From positions 44,652-108,651 of the forward strand of contig JAJEBT010000109.1 in assembly GCA_022822405.1 (NCBI GenBank): a stretch of DNA of 64,000 bases, in the 5' to 3' direction. The position numbers and the translations under genes are program-made. The notes under the pieces are model-generated. The model ran no database searches, was not told the origin of the DNA, and was given only the letters and a program-made list of their open reading frames with translations. Of the stretch, positions 8,698 through 16,663 are shown piece by piece; the first letter of the stretch is position 1; every line of letters starts with the position of its first letter. Origin of the DNA: Alphaproteobacteria bacterium (GTDB taxonomy: Bacteria > Pseudomonadota > Alphaproteobacteria > MPNO01 > UBA830).

Positions 8698-9692
8698 CCC
8701 GCGACATCACCCTGTCGCAAGCCGTGAAAGAGGCAATCACCGAAGAGATGCGGCGCGACGAGACCGTGATCCTGATTGGCGAGGACGTGGCCGAGGCGGG
8801 TACGCCTTTCAAGATCCTTTCCGGTCTCGTGGATGAATTCGGCACTGACCGCGTCATCGATACGCCTATCGCCGAGCCTGGTTTCATGGGCATTGCCGTT
8901 GGTGCGGCGATGACAGGGCTGCGCCCGATCGTTGACCTGATGTTTGGCGACTTTCTCTACTTGGTCATGGACCAGCTTTGCAATCAAGCCGCGAAGACCC
9001 ACTACATGTCAGGGGGCAAGTTGAACGTGCCGCTTGTGTTGCGAACCAACCTTGGGGCCACCCGGCGTTCGGCCGCACAGCATTCGCAGTCGCTTCACGC
9101 ATTGGTGGCGCACATCCCCGGTCTCAAGGTGGCCATGCCGTCCTCGGCCTACGAGGCAAAGGGCCTGCTGAAGGCCGCGATCCGCGACGATAATCCGGTC
9201 GTGATATTCGAGGACAAGCTGATGTACCAGGACAAGGCTCCGGTGCCAGAGGAGGAGTACCTGCTTCCCCTTGGCGAGGCGGCGATCCTCCGCGAGGGGC
9301 CTGAAATCACCTTGATCGGCACGTCGTCAATGAGGCAGGTCTGCGAAAGGGCTGCCGAGATCCTGGAAGCCGACGGCATTGGCGCGGAAGTGGTCGATCC
9401 GCGGACCCTTGTGCCATTGGACGAAGGGACAATTCTTGGATCGGTTCGCAAGACCTCGCGCGCAATCGTAGTTGACGAGGGGCATCAGAACTTCGGGGTC
9501 ACGGCAGAAATCGCCGCACGCATTTCCGAGAAGGCGTTCTATCATCTTGATGCACCGGTGATCCGGATGGGCGCGATGGACGTGCCGGTGCCGTTCAGCC
9601 CGGTGCTCGAGGATCTGACCGTGCCGACGCCCGAGGGCGTGGCCGCCAATGCCCGTGCACTCGTCAGGGGGGTCCTGGTGCATGCCCCATGA
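8694..9692 (+). CDS. TPP-dependent 2-oxoacid dehydrogenase E1 beta
   Basis: The 332-residue partner of the E1 alpha chain carries the transketolase pyrimidine-binding and C-terminal domains. Recognisable blocks are IGEDVAEAGTPFKIL, RVIDTPIAEPGFMGIAVGAAM, the SQSLHALVAHIPGLKV loop and the C-terminal VVDPRTLVPLDEGTI. It overlaps the alpha gene by four bases, and the lipoyl-protein gene starts inside its end, so the three are translated as a unit. Nothing appears truncated. Confidence 0.93.
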   Translation: MTRDITLSQAVKEAITEEMRRDETVILIGEDVAEAGTPFKILSGLVDEFGTDRVIDTPIAEPGFMGIAVGAAMTGLRPIVDLMFGDFLYLVMDQLCNQAAKTHYMSGGKLNVPLVLRTNLGATRRSAAQHSQSLHALVAHIPGLKVAMPSSAYEAKGLLKAAIRDDNPVVIFEDKLMYQDKAPVPEEEYLLPLGEAAILREGPEITLIGTSSMRQVCERAAEILEADGIGAEVVDPRTLVPLDEGTILGSVRKTSRAIVVDEGHQNFGVTAEIAARISEKAFYHLDAPVIRMGAMDVPVPFSPVLEDLTVPTPEGVAANARALVRGVLVHAP

Positions 9693-10635
9693 AGTAAGGA
9701 TGCCGCAGCTAGGCATGGTCCAGGACTCGGGAGTCATCGTGGCTTGGCTCAAGCGCAACGGCGACCCGGTCAAAGCGGGGGATCCAATTTTCGAGGTTGA
9801 GACGGACAAGGCCACGATGGAAGTCGAGGCCGCGACGGATGGGTACCTGAGCGGCGTGAGGGCGGCCGAAGGAGACGACGTGCCTGTTGGCAACCTGATC
9901 GCCATGATCGTCGAAGCCGAAGGCGAAGTCGAAGAGGCCAGCAGCGGCACACCCGTTACGGAGCCGCAGGAGGTTGGCGTCGTAGAGGCCGCACTAAGGC
10001 CTGATCCGGAGCCTGAGAAGCGGCCGATGTCTGCTCCGGTACAGCGGGCAATGCCGAAATCGGTTGCTTCCGGCCGCGTTCTCGCCTCGCCCAAGGCACG
10101 CAGGCTTGCGATCGAGCGGGGAATCGATCTGCACCAGCTTCGCGCGCACGGTGTTGCCGAACCGATCCACGTAGCGGATCTGGACGCGGCATTTGCGGTC
10201 GGCGGAAATTCTTTACTTTCAGCGGTTGTCGATCCGACGTCCTTTGACGAGATTCTGGACCGTTCCAAGACAGCCAACCGAACCAGGCTTCTTGCCTCGT
10301 TCGCGGCAAGCGCCTGGCGTGCCACGTTTGATGTCTCTTCGGTGTCGGTCGCTATAAAGGACCTCGACGGAAGGATCGAGGTCATCGCCAACCCCGACAG
10401 AGGCGGTGCCGGTACTTCGGAAGATCCCGTGCTGACGCTGGTCGACCTTTGCGGCACGCGGATCAACGGCTACGTGCCTATGGGCGGTGGCGTGACACTA
10501 TGCGTGGCGCGAAGCGCAGCGGGATACGGGCTGTTGCTCGCTTTCGCGGAATCCCGGCTTGCACTATCCAGCGCCGCAGCTCTTGCTGAAGACATTGCCG
10601 CCCGCATCGAGAATCCACTCCTGCAGCTTCTTTAG
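9682..10635 (+). CDS. Lipoyl/E3-binding protein with degenerate E2 acyltransferase domain
   Basis: From the ATG at 9682 the protein has 317 residues. A lipoyl domain occupies residues 1-80, with the acceptor lysine in ETDKATME (Lys43). A linker follows, then a peripheral-subunit-binding domain around 131-167 (LASPKARRLAIERG), then only about 150 residues where an acyltransferase core of about 230 is normal. The end still reads like E2 (IENPLLQLL). The catalytic HRxxDG box is replaced at 291-296: Ser for His, Leu for Asp, Ser for Gly. The protein can probably carry lipoate and dock E3 but not transfer the acyl group by the usual mechanism. It overlaps E1 beta by 11 bases. No E3 gene is nearby. 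Confidence 0.85.
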   Translation: MPHEVRMPQLGMVQDSGVIVAWLKRNGDPVKAGDPIFEVETDKATMEVEAATDGYLSGVRAAEGDDVPVGNLIAMIVEAEGEVEEASSGTPVTEPQEVGVVEAALRPDPEPEKRPMSAPVQRAMPKSVASGRVLASPKARRLAIERGIDLHQLRAHGVAEPIHVADLDAAFAVGGNSLLSAVVDPTSFDEILDRSKTANRTRLLASFAASAWRATFDVSSVSVAIKDLDGRIEVIANPDRGGAGTSEDPVLTLVDLCGTRINGYVPMGGGVTLCVARSAAGYGLLLAFAESRLALSSAAALAEDIAARIENPLLQLL

Positions 10636-10641
10636 CAATGG

Positions 10642-11217
10642 TTGCAATCGGCAGGGAATTTTGGGAATCGAAACGGGCGCAATGTCGGCCGGGTGTTACG
10701 CGTGTGCCTCGAATGGGCACCGGAACCGGCGAAGGAATACCTTGCCGACCGCACGGCCTTCGACGCGTTCATCGAGTACGAGATGCCCGACGGCGGGATC
10801 GGCTTCACCGGTATTGAGACCAGGCTCAGCGAGCCGTTTTCTGACCCCAAGTACGACAGGCCCGATTGTCGACGCTGGATGACGGGGAATCATCCGTGGC
10901 AGCCCAACGCCGACGTGACTGCCCAGCGCCACAACCTGTTGTGGCAGGGGCACTGCTCGCGTGGAGCATGCTGAAGCACCGCCGTTCGCGCTATGTACGG
11001 GGTGAGTTTGCGGTTGTGTTTCACCCGGGGGTACGAACAGTGCCGCAAGATAATCAGGGGTTACAGGGAATTGCTGCGCGACGAGGAGACGTTTTCGTCA
11101 TTCGATCTCTCGGAGACTGCGGACGCCTGGTCGCCACTGGCCGGCTCGTGGTTTCAGGAGTTCGGGCGGCGATACCTTGCTCTGGACTTGAGCGAAGACG
11201 ACTGCGAACCTCGGTGA
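10642..11217 (+). pseudogene. Broken PD-(D/E)XK nuclease-like gene (PGN_0703-type)
   Basis: Three overlapping frames read as one protein. The first contains AFDAFIEYEMPDGGIGF and GIETRLSEPF, the second MLKHRRSRYVRGEFAVVFHPG, the third YEQCRKIIRGYREL to the stop at 11217. The junctions lie near 10950-10975 and at a run of five G (11027-11031). This resembles a family of small PD-(D/E)XK-like proteins of unknown role, whose core contains IETK; here the lysine is arginine. The 5' part is also missing. It lies just after the E2-like gene, in the same direction. The nuclease label is a family inference. Confidence 0.7.
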
Positions 11218-11418
11218 CCGTTCGGACGGGGCGCCATTGTCGCTCCGGTTCAGATCCGGACACAACCGGAATACCGTCCGTAACCGGCGTTTCAAATCGG
11301 CAGCTTGCGGGGTTAGACTCCGCCGGACCGAGCAGACTTCCCGACGGACCGGACGGGTGCCTGCCGGGCAAGAGCCGGCGTGACGCGGGCTCTACAGCGA
11401 AGAGCGCCGGGATCCGTC

Positions 11419-12852
11419 ATGAAATTCGACGACTACCAACTGGATACCGGCATCCATGACGAGATGTTTCTCGATGATGGAACGTGCCGCAACGCCTGGC
11501 GGCCGCTCCTGGATGCGCTCGGGGAACTGTCGGCCGACGAACTCGACGGCATTCAGGAACGGGCAGCCTATTCCTTCTCGCGGGAGGGCATCTCCTTCAT
11601 CGTCTACAGCGACGACGAAGATGTGGAACGGATCATTCCGGTAGACTGCGTGCCACGCATCATGCCCGGCGACGAATGGCAGATGGTGGAGCGCGGCCTG
11701 GCGCAGAGGCTTCGCGCCCTGAACAGCTTCCTAGAGGACATCTACGGCGACGGGCGCATCGTCGCCGACGGGGTCATCCCGTCCGACATGGTCCACGACT
11801 GCCCGCAATACCGCCCGGAAATGCTTGGCATCGCTGCACCCGGTGGAATCCGGGTCGCCGTCTGCGGCACCGACCTCGTGCGCACCAATGACGGCTTCAT
11901 GGTGCTGGAGGACAATCTCAGGGTGCCGTCCGGGGTGTCCTACATGATTGCCAACCGCCGGGCGGCAAAGACCAGCCTGCGCCGCCTCTATCGAAGCCTG
12001 CGGGTCAGGGACGTGGAACATTATGGCCGGCTCCTGCGACAGACGCTGTGCGAACTCGCGCCGGCCGGCCGCGAAACACCGTGCATCGCGCTGCTCACGC
12101 CGGGGGTACACAACTCCGCCTTCTACGAGCACATGTTTCTCGCGCGCGAGATCGGGGCGGCGCTGGTCGAGGGCCGCGATCTCCTGGTCAGGAACGGATT
12201 CGTCTACATGCGGACCACGGCCGGGCTCGAGCGCGTCGACGTCATCTACCGGCGTCTCGATGACGACTTCCTCGATCCGCACGCATTTCGCGCGGATTCG
12301 CTCCTCGGGACGCCGGGCCTCCTCGAGGCCTACGCGCGCGGCAACGTCACGCTCGCCAATGCGCCGGGAACCGGAGTCGCCGACGACAAGAGCGTCTACG
12401 CCTTCGTTCCCGACATGATCCGATACTATCTCGGCGAGGAGCCGATGCTCGCGAGCGTCGAAACCCGGCTGTGCCGGCGGCCCGAGGATCTCGAATACAC
12501 GCTCGACAACCTGCAGGACCTTGTCGTCAAGCGCGTCGGCGAGTCGGGCGGCTACGGCATGCTGATCGGCCCCGCGGCCAGCGCCGGAGAGCGCGAGGCC
12601 TATGCGCGGGAGATCCGCGCCGACCCCGCCGACTTCATATCACAACCGGTACTGGCGCTGTCGCGGGCGCCCTGCCTGATCGACGGCAGGATGGAGCCCC
12701 GGCACGTCGACCTGCGCCCGTTCGTGCTTCAGGGAGCGGAGACCCGCGTCGTTCCCGGCGCCCTGTGCCGGGTTGCGCTGCGGCGCGGCAGTCTCGTCGT
12801 CAATTCGAGCCAGGGCGGCGGAACCAAGGACTTCTGGGTGGTCGACGGCTGA
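11419..12852 (+). CDS. Circularly permuted ATP-grasp type 2 protein (DUF404/407)
   Basis: The 477-residue protein belongs to the permuted ATP-grasp group that is usually encoded beside an alpha-E (DUF403) protein, as here. Visible blocks are RALNSFLEDIYG, the conserved VLEDNLRVPSGVSYM, a YGMLIGP glycine-rich part after the VVKRVGESGG segment, and the final SSQGGGTKDFWVVD. These proteins are thought to ligate amino or carboxyl groups in a peptide-like product; the substrate is not known. I chose ATG 11419 because MKFDDY matches the usual start and the longer frame upstream reads as shadow. Its stop overlaps the next start by one base. Confidence 0.9.
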   Translation: MKFDDYQLDTGIHDEMFLDDGTCRNAWRPLLDALGELSADELDGIQERAAYSFSREGISFIVYSDDEDVERIIPVDCVPRIMPGDEWQMVERGLAQRLRALNSFLEDIYGDGRIVADGVIPSDMVHDCPQYRPEMLGIAAPGGIRVAVCGTDLVRTNDGFMVLEDNLRVPSGVSYMIANRRAAKTSLRRLYRSLRVRDVEHYGRLLRQTLCELAPAGRETPCIALLTPGVHNSAFYEHMFLAREIGAALVEGRDLLVRNGFVYMRTTAGLERVDVIYRRLDDDFLDPHAFRADSLLGTPGLLEAYARGNVTLANAPGTGVADDKSVYAFVPDMIRYYLGEEPMLASVETRLCRRPEDLEYTLDNLQDLVVKRVGESGGYGMLIGPAASAGEREAYAREIRADPADFISQPVLALSRAPCLIDGRMEPRHVDLRPFVLQGAETRVVPGALCRVALRRGSLVVNSSQGGGTKDFWVVDG

Positions 12853-13829
12853 TGTTGTCGCGCAACGCCGAAGGACTCTACTGGATGGGGCGCTATCTCG
12901 AGCGCGCCGGACACCTGTCCCGTCTCCTCCTGCTGCAGATCGAGACCCTGGTCGACCGGCCGATCCGCGAGATCGACTACGGCTGGAAGCGCATCTACGG
13001 ACAGCTCGGCCGGGCGCCTCTGGTCGGCGGGCTGGAACCGTCCGGCACCGACGACATCGCGCTGGCCGACTCCTACACGCTTGCGGACGACCTTACCTTC
13101 GAGCGCGCGAATCCGGATTCGGTCTGGAACTGCCTTGCGGCCGGGCGCGAGAACGCCCGCCAGATGCGGCACTGCATCAGCGCCGAGATGTGGTCGTCCC
13201 TCAATCTGATGTGGCTGCGCGTGCGCGGGGTGCAGCTCCAGGACGTCTGGAGGGATTCGCCGGAGGATTTCTACATCGACACAGTGCGCGAAATCGAGAC
13301 CTTCTGGGGCGTTACCGACACCACCATGTATCGGGACGAGAGCTGGCATTTCACGCGGCTCGGCCGCCACCTCGAGCGCGCGCAGCTGGTGTCGTCCCTC
13401 CTGCTCGCGCACCTGGCCAGCGAGTCCGGCAGCGGCCTCGACGGCGGCGCGTCGGACTCCGAATGGATCAGCCTGCTCAGGGCGTGCCAGGCCTTCGACG
13501 CCTATACGCGGACGTACGGCTTCGAGATCCGCCCGGAGCGGGTCCTCGATGTCCTCATCATCGCGCCCCGCGCACCACGCACCCTGTGCCGCGCGCTCGA
13601 TATCTGCTCCGATGCTCTCGACGGCATCGATCCGGGCCCGGTGGCAGCGGCGGACGCGGCGGCGCGGCAGGCCGCCAGACAGCTCGGCACGCGGCTTGGC
13701 GCGGACTGGCAGCGCGCCGGGGATCCCGAGGCGACCCTCGGCGAGATGCTGGCGCAATGCCAGGATCTTCATCACCGGATCATGACGGCCTTCGTCGATT
13801 ACCCGGCGGATGAGATCCCGACGGCCTGA
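12852..13829 (+). CDS. Alpha-E domain protein (DUF403)
   Basis: The 325-residue, mostly helical protein begins with the family signature MLSRNAEGLYWMGRYLERA, and a second copy of a similar helix occurs at FTRLGRHLERAQLVSSLLL. It is the customary partner of the permuted ATP-grasp protein encoded just before it, with overlapping stop and start (TGATG). In many bacteria a transglutaminase-like and a proteasome-like gene complete the set. Here they are missing: the next 537 bp are non-coding and then rhodanese-dnaA begins. The biochemical role is unknown. Confidence 0.92.
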   Translation: MLSRNAEGLYWMGRYLERAGHLSRLLLLQIETLVDRPIREIDYGWKRIYGQLGRAPLVGGLEPSGTDDIALADSYTLADDLTFERANPDSVWNCLAAGRENARQMRHCISAEMWSSLNLMWLRVRGVQLQDVWRDSPEDFYIDTVREIETFWGVTDTTMYRDESWHFTRLGRHLERAQLVSSLLLAHLASESGSGLDGGASDSEWISLLRACQAFDAYTRTYGFEIRPERVLDVLIIAPRAPRTLCRALDICSDALDGIDPGPVAAADAAARQAARQLGTRLGADWQRAGDPEATLGEMLAQCQDLHHRIMTAFVDYPADEIPTA

Positions 13830-14366
13830 ACCCCCGAGCGGTCCGTGCGCCAGGACCGACAAAAAATCTTTCGAAAAAAAATCGCAGGGCAGCGCCGGCT
13901 GCGTCACGTTGCAAACAGGGGGCTGGGGAAATCCCCGCGCAGATCCGGCAGCGGGGGTTCCAGGCGGTTGCAGCGACAGCGGGATAGCGGGCACAATGAT
14001 AACAAAGGCTTGCCGAGCGCGGCGGTGGCGGCGGCGATCGCGCCCCATGGTCCGCGCCGAAAACGGACCCAAATTTCTCTCCACAGATTTGACCTTTTGC
14101 CGCCCTGTCAAGCAGTTTTTTTGACCGACAACGAAAAAAATCTCCGAAAATTTCGCTCCGGGCTGCTTGTTTCACGCCACGGGCACGGTTACAGTTTGCT
14201 TACATACCCACCCACGGTCAATGAAATTGAATAAGGAATTGAAAAGGCCATGTCAAAAGAACTATAAACGAGGGTAAAATTGTTGCTTTAGAGCAATAAT
14301 TCATGTCAATAACCCTGATCTCCCCAAGATTTTCCAAGCCAAAGATCAGATGAAGAGACATTTCGA
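13830..14366. other. AT-rich intergenic region upstream of rhodanese-dnaA
   Basis: The 537 bp contain no credible gene and are much richer in A/T tracts than their surroundings, especially 13854-13885, 14075-14160 and 14205-14366. An approximate repeat, GACCGAC followed by A-tracts and TTTCG/TCGC, occurs at 13854-13885 and 14123-14156. Only a weak DnaA-box look-alike is present (CTCTCCACA near 14080, two mismatches to TTATCCACA). Being just upstream of dnaA and AT-rich, it is a candidate for part of the replication origin or for dnaA control, but the box evidence is poor. Confidence 0.5.
14239..14268 (+). promoter_or_regulatory. Candidate sigma-70 promoter for rhodanese-dnaA
   Basis: TTGAAA (14239-14244) and TATAAA (14263-14268) are separated by 18 bases. 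Transcription would start near 14275, leaving a leader of about 90 bases before the rhodanese ATG at 14367. Because dnaA begins five bases after the rhodanese stop, this promoter could drive both. Confidence 0.5.
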
Positions 14367-14831
14367 ATGAACGCCACGAGCCAGCCGAATCCGACCAGCC
14401 CTGCCAACCGCACCGCGGGCTACGCTGGCGAGATCGGTGTTGGCGAGTTGTGGGACGCCCTCGGATCGGCGCCGGACGCGACGCTCGTCGATGTGCGTAC
14501 ACGAGCCGAATGGAACTTCGTTGGCGTTCCCGAACTGTCGGAGCTCGACAAGGCGCCGGTCTTCGTCGAATGGCAGACCTACCCGACAATGGACATCAAC
14601 CCCGCCTTCGTCGAGACGGTGGAGGCGGCAGTCACCGACCGCGACGCACCCGTCTTCCTGCTGTGCCGGTCGGGAGCGCGTTCACGGGCGGCGGCGATCG
14701 CCCTTACCGAGGCCGGCTACAGCAACTGCTACAACGTGACCGAAGGTTTCGAGGGGCCGCCGGATGCGGAGAGGCACCGCGGCAGGACAGCCGGATGGAA
14801 GGCGCAAGGCCTTCCCTGGGTACAGGCCTAG
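14367..14831 (+). CDS. Rhodanese-like domain protein (154 aa)
   Basis: A single rhodanese domain fills this cytosolic protein. The substrate-side block TLVDVRTRAEWNFVG is followed by the active-site loop CRSGARSR, whose cysteine would carry the persulfide sulfur, and by GYSNCYNVTEGFEG. The loop CRSGxRS is typical of rhodaneses that also occur fused to other proteins. It stands directly before dnaA, with four intervening bases, so the two are probably cotranscribed; a functional link to replication is not implied. The acceptor is unknown. Confidence 0.9.
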   Translation: MNATSQPNPTSPANRTAGYAGEIGVGELWDALGSAPDATLVDVRTRAEWNFVGVPELSELDKAPVFVEWQTYPTMDINPAFVETVEAAVTDRDAPVFLLCRSGARSRAAAIALTEAGYSNCYNVTEGFEGPPDAERHRGRTAGWKAQGLPWVQA

Positions 14832-14835
14832 TCGA

Positions 14836-16251
14836 ATGGCCGGACCGCGAACAGACGGCGATATCCACGCGAACTGGACCTCCGTTCGCGGCGTTCTGCG
14901 TTCGGAGCTTGGAGAGCCGAGCTACAACGCATGGATCAAGCCGCTGGTGCTGCTCGGCTGCGCGGGCGGCACCGTCAAGCTGGCGCTGCCGACGCGCTTC
15001 ATGCGCAACTGGGTCATCAGCCACTACGGCGAGCGCCTGAAGGAGCTTTGGGCGGAAAACGGTCGCGGGGTCGACGCGGTCGAGATCGTGGTCGTCGCCC
15101 AGTCGGTCAGCGCCGCAGGCGCGGAGACGCACGCCCTGCAGCCGGCCGAAACACAGGCAAGGACAACCGACCGCGGCACCCGGAAGGAAACGTCCATGGA
15201 GACCGCGGGCAGCGACGTGGGCGACTCACCGCTCGACCAGAACTACACCTTCGAGAACTTCGTGGTCGGAGACTCGAACCGGCTGGCGCACGCCGCCGCC
15301 TCGCGGGTGGCGGACTCGCCGACGCTGCTCACGAACTACAACCCACTCTACCTCTACGGAAACGTCGGCCTCGGCAAGACCCATCTGATGCATGGCATCG
15401 CATGGCGGATACGCAGGAACCAGCCGGACCGCAAGGTCGTCTATCTGTCGGCCGAACGCTTCATGAACACCTTCGTGCGGGCGATTCAGGAACGCCACAT
15501 CATGGCATTCAAGGACCGCTACAGGTCCATCGATGTTCTGATGATCGACGATTTCCAGTTCATCTGCGGCAAGGGGCGGACGGAAGAGGAGTTCTTTCAC
15601 ACGCTCGACGAGTTGATGAACAGGAACCGCCAGATCGTCATATCCGCCGACACTGCGCCGTCCGCGCTCCCCGATATAGGCGAGCGCCTCCGCTCGAGAC
15701 TGGGATCCGGCCTCGTGGCGGACATCGGCGCGACCACCTACGAGCTCCGGCTCGATATCTTGCGCAGCGTCGACCGGGCCCACGCCACCAAGGCGCCCGA
15801 AACGGTTCTCGAGTTCCTCGCGCAACGCATCGCCTCCAACGGACGCACGATCAAGGGAGCGCTCAACCGCTTGGTCGCGCATGCCGAGCTTCTTGGCGGC
15901 GACATCACGATCGAGCGCAGTCAGGAAGTGCTGCACGACCTGATGAAGGCCGGCGACCGCCGGATCACCATCGAGGAGATCCAGCGGCGGGTTGCAGAGC
16001 ATTTCAACGTCACCGTCGCCGACCTGCATTCGGCGCGCCGGGCGCGCGTCGTCGTCAGGCCCAGGCAAATCGCGATGTATCTCGCGCGCCAGCTCACCGA
16101 GCGGTCGATGCCCGAAATCGGGCGCCAGTTCGGCGGGCGCGACCACACCACCGTTCTGCACGCGGTGAGGAAGGTCGAGGAGCTGAAATCCAGCGAGTCC
16201 ACCATCGCCGCGGATATCGACACCCTCCGCCATGTCCTGGAGAACCGATGA
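14836..16251 (+). CDS. dnaA: Chromosomal replication initiator DnaA
   Basis: DnaA binds origin boxes and opens the duplex to start replication. From ATG 14836 the protein has 471 residues. Domain I is at the start (NWTSVRGVLRSELG). A short linker is followed by the AAA+ domain with Walker A GNVGLGKT at 175-182 and Walker B LMIDDFQF around 235-242. Domain IV ends with GGRDHTTVLHAVRKVEEL (Asp436, His437), the box-reading signature. A longer frame from 14764 would overlap the rhodanese end and adds a non-conserved tail, so I reject it. dnaN follows after 412 bp and has its own likely promoter. Confidence 0.97.
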   Translation: MAGPRTDGDIHANWTSVRGVLRSELGEPSYNAWIKPLVLLGCAGGTVKLALPTRFMRNWVISHYGERLKELWAENGRGVDAVEIVVVAQSVSAAGAETHALQPAETQARTTDRGTRKETSMETAGSDVGDSPLDQNYTFENFVVGDSNRLAHAAASRVADSPTLLTNYNPLYLYGNVGLGKTHLMHGIAWRIRRNQPDRKVVYLSAERFMNTFVRAIQERHIMAFKDRYRSIDVLMIDDFQFICGKGRTEEEFFHTLDELMNRNRQIVISADTAPSALPDIGERLRSRLGSGLVADIGATTYELRLDILRSVDRAHATKAPETVLEFLAQRIASNGRTIKGALNRLVAHAELLGGDITIERSQEVLHDLMKAGDRRITIEEIQRRVAEHFNVTVADLHSARRARVVVRPRQIAMYLARQLTERSMPEIGRQFGGRDHTTVLHAVRKVEELKSSESTIAADIDTLRHVLENR

Positions 16252-16663
16252 ACGCATCATGACCGGCTGGCGCCGCGGGCCGCGGCATGACCGATTCGGC
16301 GGCCCGCAGCGCAGGACGGCGCTGGCGCATCGAGCCCGTGACCGACAGCGGTGATCCGGTTTCGCGGCTTCGCCTCCACTTGGCCGTCGGCCGCTTTCTA
16401 TCTTAAAAATCAACATGTTGCGGCACACCGACGACGGCATGCCTGCCATCGGCAACGGGCGGCGCGGCAGTCGGGGGATGCCGTGGCCGGGGCCGCCGGC
16501 GCCGAAGCGCCGACAGCCGCGAACCTTGACTGAAAACGCATTCTGCACGACAATCTCGCAAACGTCGTGCCTGCATCCGGTGACCGGAACGAAGCGCCGG
16601 ATGCGCCGCCGTGCCGAGGCGTCGGCAGGGCTTTGAATTTTCCGCAAGAACCGGTCCGGATAC
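16252..16663. other. dnaA-dnaN spacer
   Basis: This 412-bp gap has no convincing gene. It contains a perfect 10-bp palindrome CAACATGTTG at 16411-16420 beside an A-tract, and a promoter at 16526-16554. I see no clear DnaA box. Confidence 0.5.
16526..16554 (+). promoter_or_regulatory. Candidate dnaN promoter
   Basis: TTGACT (16526-16531) and GACAAT (16549-16554) lie 17 bases apart, close to the sigma-70 consensus. The start of transcription would be near 16561, about 100 bases before the dnaN ATG. It would let dnaN-recF-gyrB be expressed without dnaA. Confidence 0.55.

Noticed and set aside
13830..14366. Firm call of oriC upstream of dnaA
   Set aside because: AT-richness and position fit, but no good DnaA boxes were found, and an exact box lies instead at 60253.
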